Source of the DNA: Oscillospiraceae bacterium
GTDB taxonomy: Bacteria > Bacillota > Clostridia > Oscillospirales > Oscillospiraceae
DNA: 64,000 nt
Direction of reading: 5' to 3'
Assembly (NCBI GenBank): GCA_017429835.1
Contig: JAFROD010000013.1
Location: 1-64,000, forward strand
A model generated the notes under the pieces. The model was not told the origin of the DNA. It searched no databases and was given only the letters and a program-made list of their open reading frames with translations. Of the stretch, positions 33,503 to 41,315 are shown one piece after another; the stretch's first letter is position 1; every line of letters begins with the position of its first letter. The position numbers were made by a program, and so were the translations under genes.

Positions 33503-34796
33503 TAAGTCATTCTCATTCAAGCCGTTCTCTGAGAAGCAGCGCCGACTGATGAACTGGTGGAGAGAAGGCAGTCCTCACGCAGACTGCAATATGGTCATCG
33601 CGGACGGCGCCGTCCGTTCCGGCAAGACGATCGCAATGATCTGCGGCTTTTTTCTCTGGTCATTTGACACCTTCAAAGGCAAGCACGAGACGTTTATCCT
33701 TGCCGGCAAGACGATCGGCGCTCTGAAAAAGAACGTAATCGCTCCAGCGCTCAGTATCTTTGACGCCTGGGGACGCAAATATCACTATGTCAGTTCCGGC
33801 GATGAGGCACGGATCGAGGTCGGCGGCAACGTCTACTACCTCTATGACGCGCACAACGAGCGCAGCCGTGAGAGGCTGCAGGGCTTGACCGCCGCCGGCG
33901 CTTTGGCGGATGAGGTCGCGCTGTTCCCACGTTCCTTCGTGGAGCAGATGATCGCCCGTTGCTCTGTCGACGGCGCCAAACTGTGGCTCAACTGCAACCC
34001 GGAATCACCGGCACACTTTGTGAAAGCAGAACTGATCGACAAGGCGGAGCAAAAGAATATTTATGTTCTGCACTTCCGTATGGAAGACAATCTGGCGCTG
34101 TCAGAGAAAGTGCGGCAATTCTTCCGGAACGCATTCACCGGCGTCTTTTATCGCCGCTTCATCCTTGGCGAGTGGGCGCTCACGGACGGCCTGGTCTATC
34201 AGGACTTTGCCGACGACCCGGCTAGCTACACGATCACGGAGATACCGCGAATCCAGTATGCGACGATCGGTGTGGACTTCGGCGGTACCGGCTCGGCTCA
34301 CTCGTTTACGCTCACTGGTTTTACTCCGGGCTATGAGAGCGTTGTTATCTTGGCGGAGTACTACCACTCAAACAAAGACGGCAGGGCGCTCAATCCTGAT
34401 CAACTGCAAAATGCTTTCGTCGAATTCGTCAGAGAGGCGCGGAAGAAGTTCAACGTCTATGAGGCGTTCTGCGACAGCGCGGAGCAGACGCTGATCCGGG
34501 GCTTGCAGGGCGCGGTTTCCAGAGCCGGTATTGCAATCGACGTGAGGAACGCCCGCAAAGGTCCGATCAATGACCGGATCATGTTTTATAATTCTCTGAT
34601 CGCACAGGGGCGCTTCTTTATACACAGCTCCTGCAAAAACACGATCAAGGCGATGTGCGAGGCTGTGTATAACAGCAAGAACAAAACGGAAGACGAGCGC
34701 CTTGACGACGGCTCGACCAATATTGACAGCCTGGACAGTATGGAGTATTCGACCGAATCTGTTCAGGCTGAAATCATCTATCTCGGAATGAGGTGA
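33489..34796 (+). CDS. terL: Terminase large subunit, PBSX family
   Basis: A 435-aa packaging motor. ATPase part: Walker A-like DGAVRSGKT (about 38-46), Walker B ALADEVALF. Nuclease part (about 245-435): GVDFGGTGSAHS with the first catalytic Asp, EAFCDSAEQT as the second, and the late NIDSLDSMEYS. It cuts and pumps DNA into the prohead with the portal. The ATG at 33489 lies inside terS; the portal GTG overlaps its stop. Confidence 0.95.
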   Translation: MRKNNKSFSFKPFSEKQRRLMNWWREGSPHADCNMVIADGAVRSGKTIAMICGFFLWSFDTFKGKHETFILAGKTIGALKKNVIAPALSIFDAWGRKYHYVSSGDEARIEVGGNVYYLYDAHNERSRERLQGLTAAGALADEVALFPRSFVEQMIARCSVDGAKLWLNCNPESPAHFVKAELIDKAEQKNIYVLHFRMEDNLALSEKVRQFFRNAFTGVFYRRFILGEWALTDGLVYQDFADDPASYTITEIPRIQYATIGVDFGGTGSAHSFTLTGFTPGYESVVILAEYYHSNKDGRALNPDQLQNAFVEFVREARKKFNVYEAFCDSAEQTLIRGLQGAVSRAGIAIDVRNARKGPINDRIMFYNSLIAQGRFFIHSSCKNTIKAMCEAVYNSKNKTEDERLDDGSTNIDSLDSMEYSTESVQAEIIYLGMR

Positions 34797-36145
34797 AACC
34801 CTTGAGGGCGATTACACAGTATCTCCAGGAGCGCGGTTATACGTGCGTTCCGGATAGTTACTATTCCTACATTGATCTGTGGCAGAAATGGTACAAAGGC
34901 AAGGTTCCTTCCGTCCATTCCTATTCGCAGTATAACGGCAAGAAAAAGATCCGCCGCACGCGGAAAAGCCTCGGCCTCGGCAAGACAATCCCGGAGGACT
35001 GGGCGAATCTCCTGCTCAATGAGAAGGTCAATTTCTCGCTAAAGACGAAAAAACAGCAGATCAAGATCGAGGAGATCCTGCGGGCAAACGAGTTCTACTG
35101 CAAGGGAAACAACCTCGTCGAGCTGACCTTCGCGCTTGGAACCGGCGCCTTCGTCGAGTTTATGGACGGCGAAGATCTCCACATCGACTACATCCGCGCT
35201 GGTATGATCTATCCGCTCACGTGGGACAACGGCCGGATCACGGAATGCGCGTTCGCGTCTGAGCGCGTTTCCGGAAAAAAGAAGATGGTCTATCTCAACA
35301 TCCACCGCCGCGAAAAAGGCAAATATGTGATCGAGAATCGCCTGTTTGAGAGAAACGGCACCGCTCTGACGGTGGTCGATCTCCCGGAGGGTGTCATGCC
35401 GCAAGTCAAAACCGGCTCGTCAATCCCGCGCTTTCAGATCCTGACGCCGAATATCGCCAATAATATTGATTCGGACTGCCCGCTCGGCATTTCTGTTTAT
35501 GCCAATGCGCTGGATCAGTTCGAGACGGCGGATATCATCTTCGACAGCTATGCAAACGAGTATCGGCTCGGCAAAAAGCGAATTACCGTTCCGATAACAA
35601 TGGCACGCGCCCAAATGGAGGAGGACGGAACCGTTACGCCGGTATTCGACGATGCGGACACGGAATTCTACGCCGTGCCGCAGGACGATAAAGGCGAGAA
35701 CAAGATCCAGGAACACAATATGGAGCTTCGATCCGCAGCACACAGCACAGGCATCCAGGATATCCTCAACCTGGTTTCGTGGAAATGCGGCTTCGGCATG
35801 AAACGCTATAAGTTCACGAACGGTGATATGAAGACCGCGACGGAGGTCATTTCGGACAACTCCGACCTGTACCGCAATATGCGGAAACACGAGCAGCATT
35901 TGACCAATGCCCTAACCGGCCTGATCAACGCCATCTGCGATATGCTGCATCTCGGGAAAGCGGAACTGACGATCTCTTACGACGATTCGATTATTGAGGA
36001 CACGGACAAGGAGCGCGGCATAGACCGCCAGGACGTCCGCGACGGGATTATGCAGCCGTATGAGTATCGTATGAAGTGGTACGCCGAGGACGAGCAGACG
36101 GCGAAGTCGAAAGTCGGCGCCGGCGTCGGTTTGCGTCTGGAGTGA
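34793..36145 (+). CDS. Phage portal protein, SPP1/A118-like
   Basis: A 450-aa protein starting GTG within the terL stop (GTGA). IDLWQKWYKGKVPSVHSYSQYN and RTRKSLGLGKTIPEDWANLLLNEK are typical of the SPP1 gp6-like Phage_prot_Gp6 family. The central wing and stem end in TGLINAICDMLHLG. The C-terminal DRQDVRDGIMQPYEYRMKWYAEDEQTAKSKV is standard. It forms the dodecameric ring through which DNA enters. Confidence 0.92.
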   Translation: MKPLRAITQYLQERGYTCVPDSYYSYIDLWQKWYKGKVPSVHSYSQYNGKKKIRRTRKSLGLGKTIPEDWANLLLNEKVNFSLKTKKQQIKIEEILRANEFYCKGNNLVELTFALGTGAFVEFMDGEDLHIDYIRAGMIYPLTWDNGRITECAFASERVSGKKKMVYLNIHRREKGKYVIENRLFERNGTALTVVDLPEGVMPQVKTGSSIPRFQILTPNIANNIDSDCPLGISVYANALDQFETADIIFDSYANEYRLGKKRITVPITMARAQMEEDGTVTPVFDDADTEFYAVPQDDKGENKIQEHNMELRSAAHSTGIQDILNLVSWKCGFGMKRYKFTNGDMKTATEVISDNSDLYRNMRKHEQHLTNALTGLINAICDMLHLGKAELTISYDDSIIEDTDKERGIDRQDVRDGIMQPYEYRMKWYAEDEQTAKSKVGAGVGLRLE

Positions 36146-36151
36146 TAGTTT

Positions 36152-36883
36152 ATGCTTCGCCCGGAATACCTCGAAGAATTACCTGACGAAATCCTTGAAC
36201 TGTTCTCGGAGGCGGAGCAGGAGATCCTTGCGGATATGGCGCGGCGGATCTCTACTTATGATTTTTGGATTCCGGCCGCCGATCATCAGAACAGGGTGCT
36301 CCGCGAAGCCGGGATTATGCAGGAGGATATCCTCACCGTCCTGTCGGCGACGACACGGAAATCGGAGGAAGAACTGCGCGACCTGATGCAGCGTGCCGGC
36401 AGTATGGCGCTGCACAACGACGAGAGCATCTATTCCGCAGGCGGCTTTCACGTGCCTTCGATCAAAGACAGCCTGCCGCTGCGGAACGTGCTGAACGCCG
36501 GATATCAAGCGACGGCGACCGAGATGGCGAACCTGTGCAGAACGACGGCGCGGACGGCGACGAAACAGTTTGAGGACGCGCTCGATCGGGCGTGGCTCAA
36601 CGTGTCAAGCGGTGCCTTCGACGCAGACGCCGCCATTCGATCAGCCGTCAAGGAACTGTCGGAAAAGGGAATTCAGTCGATTACATATCCTTCCGGCAGA
36701 ACGGACAGCATCGAAACCGCAGTTCGGCGTGCCGTCGTGACCGGCGTCAATCAGACTTCTGCGCAATTATCGCTTGAACTTATGGACGAGCTTGGCTGTG
36801 ATCTTGTCGAAGTGACGGCACATTCGGACGCCCGGCCGGAACACGCGCTGTGGCAGGGTAAAATTTATCGAAGAAAAAAATAA
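36152..36883 (+). CDS. Phage minor capsid protein, N-terminal part (interrupted)
   Basis: A 243-aa product similar to Phage_min_cap2/Mu-F-like minor head proteins: ELFSEAEQEILADMARRI, DESIYSAGGFHVPSIKDSLPLRNVLNAGYQAT, and GVNQTSAQLSLELMDELGCDLVEVTAHSDARPEHALWQGKIY. In relatives the next residues are a Ser-rich turn and YPDF; here the frame ends RRKK-stop. The missing part resumes at 38434 after a roughly 1.56-kb insertion. The truncated protein loses its conserved GWNCRH segment. It is probably non-functional unless the insert is removed or the halves assemble. Confidence 0.85.
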   Translation: MLRPEYLEELPDEILELFSEAEQEILADMARRISTYDFWIPAADHQNRVLREAGIMQEDILTVLSATTRKSEEELRDLMQRAGSMALHNDESIYSAGGFHVPSIKDSLPLRNVLNAGYQATATEMANLCRTTARTATKQFEDALDRAWLNVSSGAFDADAAIRSAVKELSEKGIQSITYPSGRTDSIETAVRRAVVTGVNQTSAQLSLELMDELGCDLVEVTAHSDARPEHALWQGKIYRRKK

Positions 36884-36891
36884 AAAACCTC

Positions 36892-36940
36892 TTGACTTTT
36901 GTGTCACCAATAGTATAATAAGAATTACGGTGACACAAAA
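36892..36940 (+). promoter_or_regulatory. Promoter and operator of the inserted cassette
   Basis: TTGACT (36892-36897), 16-nt spacer, TATAAT (36914-36919). A perfect 12-bp inverted repeat, TTTTGTGTCACC (36897-36908) and GGTGACACAAAA (36929-36940), flanks the -10, ideally placed for repression by the RHH protein encoded just downstream. Confidence 0.8.
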
Positions 36941-36953
36941 GTGAGGTGAGTAA

Positions 36954-37124
36954 ATGTCTCCGAAAACTGGAAGACCGACTTCTGAACCTAAAACACATGA
37001 GACACGCATTCGAATGTCAGACGAAGACGTTCGCATTTTGGAAATCTGTTGTAAAAAAACTGGTATGACAAAAGCGGAGGTAATTCGCAAAGGCATCCGC
37101 GAGGTTTATGAGAAGGTCAAATAA
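36954..37124 (+). CDS. Ribbon-helix-helix (CopG/Arc-like) repressor of the inserted cassette
   Basis: A 56-aa protein: MSPKTGRPTSEPKTHETRIRM, then SDEDVRILEICCKKTGMTKAEVIRKGIREVYEKVK. THETRIRMS is the DNA-binding beta strand; the two helices follow. RBS GTGAGGTGAG precedes the ATG. It is very probably an autorepressor acting at the inverted repeat around its promoter. It is too short for a standard length cut-off and easily missed. Confidence 0.82.
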   Translation: MSPKTGRPTSEPKTHETRIRMSDEDVRILEICCKKTGMTKAEVIRKGIREVYEKVK

Positions 37125-37239
37125 AAAAGAAACAGCCCGTGACCCTCGATAAGTAACGGACTGTTTCCATTGCACCAAACCAAGGAGGCTTGGTAAATAT
37201 ATTATACCACGCCTTCCTTGAAAACTCAAGGAGGTTTTT

Positions 37240-37473
37240 GTGAATAATTCAACAGATACTGAATTCGAATTGATAGATACTATTGAAACGGCTTGCGTGG
37301 AATTGGACTGTGCTATGGCGGTGCTCAGCCAAGTTCTCGAGGACTATTTTTCTGACGATGAAACAGAAAAACTCTTGAGCTTCTATGCCGATAACATTTC
37401 CAAACTGCTCAATGCAGTTGATTCTTTGCTGCGTGGAACAAAACACATGTTGCAGGACAGAATCCCAATATAA
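37240..37473 (+). CDS. Small acidic helical protein of the inserted cassette
   Basis: A 77-aa acidic protein (MNNSTDTEFELIDTIETACVELDCAMAVLSQVLEDYF...) with GTG start 5 nt after AAGGAGG. It is all-helical by pattern, with no recognised family. The preceding 115 bp hold a weak hairpin (AAACAG..CTGTTT) and a CCAAG-GAGG-CTTGG stem. It lies between the repressor and the endonuclease. Confidence 0.65.
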   Translation: MNNSTDTEFELIDTIETACVELDCAMAVLSQVLEDYFSDDETEKLLSFYADNISKLLNAVDSLLRGTKHMLQDRIPI

Positions 37474-37487
37474 GAGGGGTAAGGCAA

Positions 37488-38378
37488 ATGGGAGCTGTTA
37501 TTGATTTATCAGGGCAGGTTTTCGGAAAGCTTACTGTAGTTTCTTACGCAGGTAGCAGAAACGGCAATGGTGCGCTTTGGCTGTGCAAGTGTGACTGTGG
37601 CAACATCACAATAAAAAGTGGCAAAATGCTGAGGCACCACGGGAAATATGCTTCCTGCGGCTGCTATGACGGTAGACGCAAACGGCTGGTCGATCTGACA
37701 GGTCAACGGTTTGGCAATCTAACCGTTCTTCATAGAGTGGAGAACACCAAAGACAGCAAACCACAATGGTTGTGTCAATGCGATTGTGGTAATCAGAAGA
37801 TCGTTCAAAGCAAGCATCTGAAGAGCGGCGACGTAAAATCTTGCGGTTGCGGCAAAGGCATTAAGCGAGTTGGAAAAAGGACACAATTCACTCCTGCTTG
37901 CAGACCAATAATTGAGCTACATAGTCATAGGAACAGATTGTATAACATTTGGAGCGGTATGCATTATCGTTGTGAAAAACCAAATGCAAGCAGTTATGAA
38001 TTCTATGGCGGGCGCGGTATTTGCGTTTGTGCAGAATGGTCTGGTAAAAAAGGATTTGATCATTTTCGAGAATGGGCAGTTGCTCATGGTTATGCCGACG
38101 ATCTTGAAATTGATAGAATCGACAACGATCTTGGCTATGAGCCTGCCAATTGTAGGTGGGTCACGCATCAGGAAAACGCTTTTAACCGAAGAGCCAGAGG
38201 ACGATCAGGGATAGTTGGCGTGAGTTTCAGAAAAGACCGACCATCAGATATAGGCGCATGGCGAGCGTGTATTACAGTTGAAGGCAAATCAAAATACATT
38301 GGCACCTTCAAAACGAAAGAAGAAGCCATAGCGGCACGCAAGAAAGCAGAAATGGAGATTGGTCTCCGAAAAGAATAA
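37488..38378 (+). CDS. HNH homing endonuclease with N-terminal zinc-finger repeats and C-terminal AP2 domain
   Basis: A 296-aa protein. Two N-terminal repeats of the type DLSGQVFGKLTVV...WLCKCDCG...CGC (about 5-58 and 67-125) are Cys-rich DNA-binding modules. The HNH centre is in NIWSGMHYRCEKP...YGGRGICVCAEW...LEIDRIDNDLGYEPANCRWVTHQENAFNRR (about 150-240). A C-terminal AP2-like DNA-binding domain has GIVGVSFRKDRPSDIGAWRACI...YIGTFKTKEEA. The cassette sits in a conserved head gene, the usual lifestyle of homing nucleases. Confidence 0.88.
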   Translation: MGAVIDLSGQVFGKLTVVSYAGSRNGNGALWLCKCDCGNITIKSGKMLRHHGKYASCGCYDGRRKRLVDLTGQRFGNLTVLHRVENTKDSKPQWLCQCDCGNQKIVQSKHLKSGDVKSCGCGKGIKRVGKRTQFTPACRPIIELHSHRNRLYNIWSGMHYRCEKPNASSYEFYGGRGICVCAEWSGKKGFDHFREWAVAHGYADDLEIDRIDNDLGYEPANCRWVTHQENAFNRRARGRSGIVGVSFRKDRPSDIGAWRACITVEGKSKYIGTFKTKEEAIAARKKAEMEIGLRKE

Positions 38379-38433
38379 CGATGCAGACAGCAGGGCAGAT
38401 AGCCTTGCTGTCTTGCTATAGGTGGTGATCATA

Positions 38434-38637
38434 ATGAGTTCCAATTCACAAGATTATTCGGACTATCCGGATTTTGAATCCTCGACAGGATACGGCACCG
38501 GAGAAGGTCTTTGCGGTTGGAACTGTACAGGGCCGGCATAGTTTCGGTCCTTATACATTTCTGGTTCGCCTCGCGTATGGTCTGATGAAGAACTAGCGAA
38601 GCTCGACGAGCCGACGGTCGAATATGACGGCAAGAAG
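38434..38637 (+). pseudogene. Middle part of the minor capsid gene with two micro-indels
   Basis: From the ATG at 38434 the frame reads SSNSQDYSDYPDFESSTGYG...LCGWNC, the direct continuation of the N-terminal part ending GKIY. After the WNC codons a seven-base excess (about 38525-38531) shifts the frame into a TAG at 38539. In the shifted frame the expected RHSFGPY follows. A two-base excess near 38557 restores the original frame (GSPRVWSDEELAKLDEP). Net +9 restores frame but leaves the stop. Confidence 0.7.
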
Positions 38638-39285
38638 ATGACCGAATACGAAGCCCGCCAGAGGATGCGCTACAACGAGCGGCAGATCCGGCGCTGGAAG
38701 CGGGAAGAGGTCGCTTTGAACGCGGCGGGCCTGGACAGCAGCGAGGCAGCCGCAAAGGTCAGCGCATGGCAGGCGCGGCAGCGTGACTTCGTCAATCAGA
38801 CCGGCTTCAAGCGGGACTATGCGAGAGAGGCTATACCGAAAAACGCAGTTGCGATTTCCGAAAAATCTGCTACAATAGAAGCGATAGAGACAGAAGGTGG
38901 AATCGCTGTGCACGAAATTGGCAGGATTGATATCACGAAATATCAATGCGTTTCGGATATTATTTCTACAGATGAGGTAATAATAACGGATGAGCGTATG
39001 CAGCATATTCGCGAAAATCATCCGGGCGCTTATGAAAGAATTGCGCCATATTTACAAATTGCTTTAGGTGAACCAGATTATATTCTGGAAGATAAGCATC
39101 CCGATTCAGCATTAGTGCTGAAACTCGTAGAAGAAAATGATTTGCGTATTCAAATCGTCTTGCGCCTTCATACTTCGCAAGACAAAGAAGGCTATAAGAA
39201 CTCTATTATTTCTGCATGGGATATTAGTCAAGAACGCTGGAGAAACTATATTAAAAACAAAAAAGTGCTTTACAAACGTGAATAA
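38638..39285 (+). CDS. Minor capsid protein C-terminal part with PBECR-like nuclease domain
   Basis: A 215-aa open frame from the first usable ATG. Residues 1-65 finish the minor capsid protein (MTEYEARQRMRYNERQIRRWKREE). Residues about 105-215 (ITDERMQHIRENHPGAYERIAPYLQIALGEPDYILED...LRIQIVLRLHTS...NSIISAWDISQERWRNYIKNKKVLYK) match phage Barnase-EndoU-ColicinE5/D-RelE-like nuclease domains fused to phage head proteins. It may cleave host RNA on injection. With no RBS before this ATG, expression is doubtful. Confidence 0.72.
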   Translation: MTEYEARQRMRYNERQIRRWKREEVALNAAGLDSSEAAAKVSAWQARQRDFVNQTGFKRDYAREAIPKNAVAISEKSATIEAIETEGGIAVHEIGRIDITKYQCVSDIISTDEVIITDERMQHIRENHPGAYERIAPYLQIALGEPDYILEDKHPDSALVLKLVEENDLRIQIVLRLHTSQDKEGYKNSIISAWDISQERWRNYIKNKKVLYKRE

Positions 39286-39297
39286 TTCTGGTATTAT
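39269..39297 (+). promoter_or_regulatory. Promoter of the structured RNA
   Basis: TTTACA (39269-39274), 17-nt spacer, TATTAT (39292-39297). It overlaps the last codons of the minor capsid gene, and transcription would begin near 39304. Confidence 0.65.
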
Positions 39298-39302
39298 ATA
39301 CA

Positions 39303-39494
39303 TAGGGTAGAGAGGACTTTGAGGTGGTAAATTTCGTTGCGACCACACGCCGATGGCATGACAAGGGGAAACCCTGAGAGATGCGGGAGATGCGACGCCC
39401 GCCAAAGTCCAAGACCAATGGGGCCATAGAAATATGGCCCCGCCGGTCTACTTAGAGAAACCACCAATCCGGTTTTGCGGATCGGTGGTTTTTC
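39303..39494 (+). ncRNA. Candidate structured non-coding RNA of unknown family
   Basis: A 190-nt gene-free stretch with its own promoter and terminator. Domain A is closed by a perfect 8-bp stem, GGACTTTG (39314-39321) with CAAAGTCC (39403-39410). Inside are GTGGT/ACCAC (39324-39346), GCAT/ATGC (39356, 39381) and an AGGG-GAAA-CCCT GNRA hairpin (39364-39375). Domain B is GACC..GGGGCCAT-AGAAAT-ATGGCCCC..GGTC (39413-39448). It ends in a terminator AAACCACC..GGTGGTTTTT (39458-39493). It does not match any riboswitch, ribozyme or intron core that I can recall. Confidence 0.6.
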
Positions 39495-39519
39495 TATGCA
39501 CAACCGAATAGTGTTGATC

Positions 39520-39550
39520 AAACCACGATGCTTCTGCACCGTGGTTTTTT
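39520..39550 (+). terminator. Second terminator before the scaffold gene
   Basis: AAACCACG..CGTGGTTT with six T. Two consecutive terminators between head genes is unusual and implies that late transcription must pass them by antitermination or start anew. Confidence 0.65.
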
Positions 39551-39581
39551 CATACCCATTTTTGAGAACAGGAGGAACTAT

Positions 39582-40124
39582 ATGGATTTTCTGAAAGAAC
39601 TTTTCAACGGGCAGTCGCTTTCGTATGAGCAGCTCGAAGCCGCCGCGAAAGCGAAGGGCCTTCAGGTCGTGAACGCTGCGGGCGGCGCGTACGTTCCGAA
39701 GACGGACGTCGATCACCTGAACGGTCAGATCACCACGCTGACGGGTCAGCTCGGCGAGGCGAACAAGAAGCTCGAGGGCTACGACCCGAACTGGAGGCAG
39801 ACCGCAGAGGCGGCAAGTCAGAAGCTCCAGCAGGAGCGCTTCGACTTCGCGATTGAGAAGGGGGTCGAGGCAGCGAAGCCCAGAAACGTAAAGGCGGTCC
39901 TTGCGCTGATCGACCGCAGCAAATTGAAGTTCGCCGATGAGGAGGTCATCGGTCTTGATAAGCAGCTGAAGGAACTCAAAGAGAATGAGGATACGGCATT
40001 CCTCTTTGGAGAGCAGCAGCCGATCAAGACGGGACTTTCCCATCAGAACGGACAGGAAGGCGCTCCTGATAAGAAAGACGCCGCAAATAATGCTCTCAGA
40101 GCAATTTTCAGAGGAGGAAACTAA
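39582..40124 (+). CDS. Phage scaffold protein, GP20-like
   Basis: A 180-aa protein of the phage minor structural protein GP20 family. MDFLKELFNGQSLSYEQLEAAAKAKGLQVVN start, then a coiled-coil (HLNGQITTLTGQLGEANKKLEGYD), and the family block FDFAIEKGVEAAKPRNVKAVLALIDRSKL. It guides procapsid assembly and is lost on maturation. RBS CAGGAGGAAC; the capsid gene starts 4 bp later. Confidence 0.9.
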   Translation: MDFLKELFNGQSLSYEQLEAAAKAKGLQVVNAAGGAYVPKTDVDHLNGQITTLTGQLGEANKKLEGYDPNWRQTAEAASQKLQQERFDFAIEKGVEAAKPRNVKAVLALIDRSKLKFADEEVIGLDKQLKELKENEDTAFLFGEQQPIKTGLSHQNGQEGAPDKKDAANNALRAIFRGGN

Positions 40125-40127
40125 TCT

Positions 40128-41303
40128 ATGCCTAATCAGAGTATTTCCCGCACGGATGCCGAGGCGATCATTCAGGAGCAGGTCATTCCGACCGTCTTGC
40201 AGGATGCGCCGAAGCAGTCCGTAGTAATGCAGCTTGGCCGCAAGCTGCCCAACATGACCAGCAATCAGACCCGTATCCGTGTGCTGGATCTCCTGCCGAT
40301 GGCCTACTGGGTTCACGGCGACACCGGCTTCAAGAGAACCTCGAAGCAGGCGTGGGATAACGTCTTTATCGACGCTGAAGAACTGGCTGTCATCGTCCCG
40401 ATCTCGGAAGCTGTTCTTGAAGATGCCGACTTTGACATTTTCGGTGAAGTAACGCCGAAGGTCATTGAGGCGATTTCTGCAGCGGTCGATGCTGCAATCC
40501 TGTTCGGCGTCAACAAGCCGGCGAACTGGCCTGCCGATATTGTGACCCGCGCCCGGCAGGCAGGCAACAACGTAGCAGTCGGCAGCAATCCGAACTACTA
40601 CGACCTCATTATGGGCGAGAACGGCGTCATCGCGAAGGTCGAGGATTCCGGCCGTATGGTCACCGGCGTCCTGTCGGCAATGGGTATGCGTGCCAAGCTG
40701 CGCGGCATCAAGGACGACGCCGGTCATCCGATCTACGTCAGCGATATGAAGGGCGCGACCCCGTATGCGCTTGACGGCAGCCCGATGTTCTTCCCGCAGA
40801 ACGGCAGTTTTGCCACTTCGATCGCGCAGCTCGTTGCCGGCGATTTCTCCCAGATGGTCTACTCGATCCGCAAAGATATCACGGTCAAGATCCTCGACCA
40901 GGGCGTCATTCAGGATCCGGACACCAAGGAGATCGTCTACAACCTCGCGCAGCAGGATATGATCGCGCTGCGTGTCGTGTTCCGTATGGGCTGGGCTCTT
41001 CCGAACCCCGCGACCCGTATGGACGGCGACCGCGTGACCGTTCCGTTCGCGTATCTGGAACCGGCTTCCGCAATGACCGACTACTCCCTGACCTTCACCG
41101 TCACCGATTCCAACAGCGCGGCGGTCGCCGATGCCATCGTTGAGATCGACGGTGCCCGCGTCAAGACCAACAGCAGCGGCGTCGCAGTGTTCCACCTGCG
41201 CAACGGCAGCTACAAGTACAAGGTCAAGAAGGGCAGCGTCAGCGTCACCGGCACGAAGGCGATCTCCAGCTCCAATGCGACGCAGGCGGTCACGCTGGCG
41301 TAA
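40128..41303 (+). CDS. Major capsid protein with C-terminal Ig-like domain
   Basis: A 391-aa protein. Residues about 1-305 are an HK97-fold capsid protein (RVLDLLPMAYWVHGDTGFKRTSKQAWDNVFIDAEELAVIVPISEAVLEDAD; ALRVVFRMGWALPNP). Residues about 315-391 form a carboxypeptidase-regulatory/Ig-like beta sandwich (YSLTFTVTDSNSAAVADAIVEIDG...TNSSGVAVFHLRNGSYKYKVKKG) displayed on the capsid surface, a known phage adaptation for binding carbohydrates or mucus. RBS GAGGAAAC precedes the ATG. Confidence 0.93.
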   Translation: MPNQSISRTDAEAIIQEQVIPTVLQDAPKQSVVMQLGRKLPNMTSNQTRIRVLDLLPMAYWVHGDTGFKRTSKQAWDNVFIDAEELAVIVPISEAVLEDADFDIFGEVTPKVIEAISAAVDAAILFGVNKPANWPADIVTRARQAGNNVAVGSNPNYYDLIMGENGVIAKVEDSGRMVTGVLSAMGMRAKLRGIKDDAGHPIYVSDMKGATPYALDGSPMFFPQNGSFATSIAQLVAGDFSQMVYSIRKDITVKILDQGVIQDPDTKEIVYNLAQQDMIALRVVFRMGWALPNPATRMDGDRVTVPFAYLEPASAMTDYSLTFTVTDSNSAAVADAIVEIDGARVKTNSSGVAVFHLRNGSYKYKVKKGSVSVTGTKAISSSNATQAVTLA

Positions 41304-41315
41304 GGAGGGGACGAT

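Noticed and set aside
36870-38434. Insert in the minor capsid gene as a group I intron
   Set aside because: The flanking bases fit (T before, G at end), but only about 270 non-coding bases are available, they contain a protein-gene promoter and operator, and I cannot find P3/P7 core elements. Left open as an RT-PCR test.
38539-38541. TAG recoding (amber readthrough) in the minor capsid gene
   Set aside because: Other prophage genes end in TAG, and the stop lies in a frame-shifted stretch, so micro-indels explain it better.
39303-39494. Known riboswitch or hammerhead ribozyme
   Set aside because: Compared by eye with TPP, SAM, c-di-GMP, glycine, THF, ZTP and fluoride consensus motifs and with the hammerhead core; none matches.
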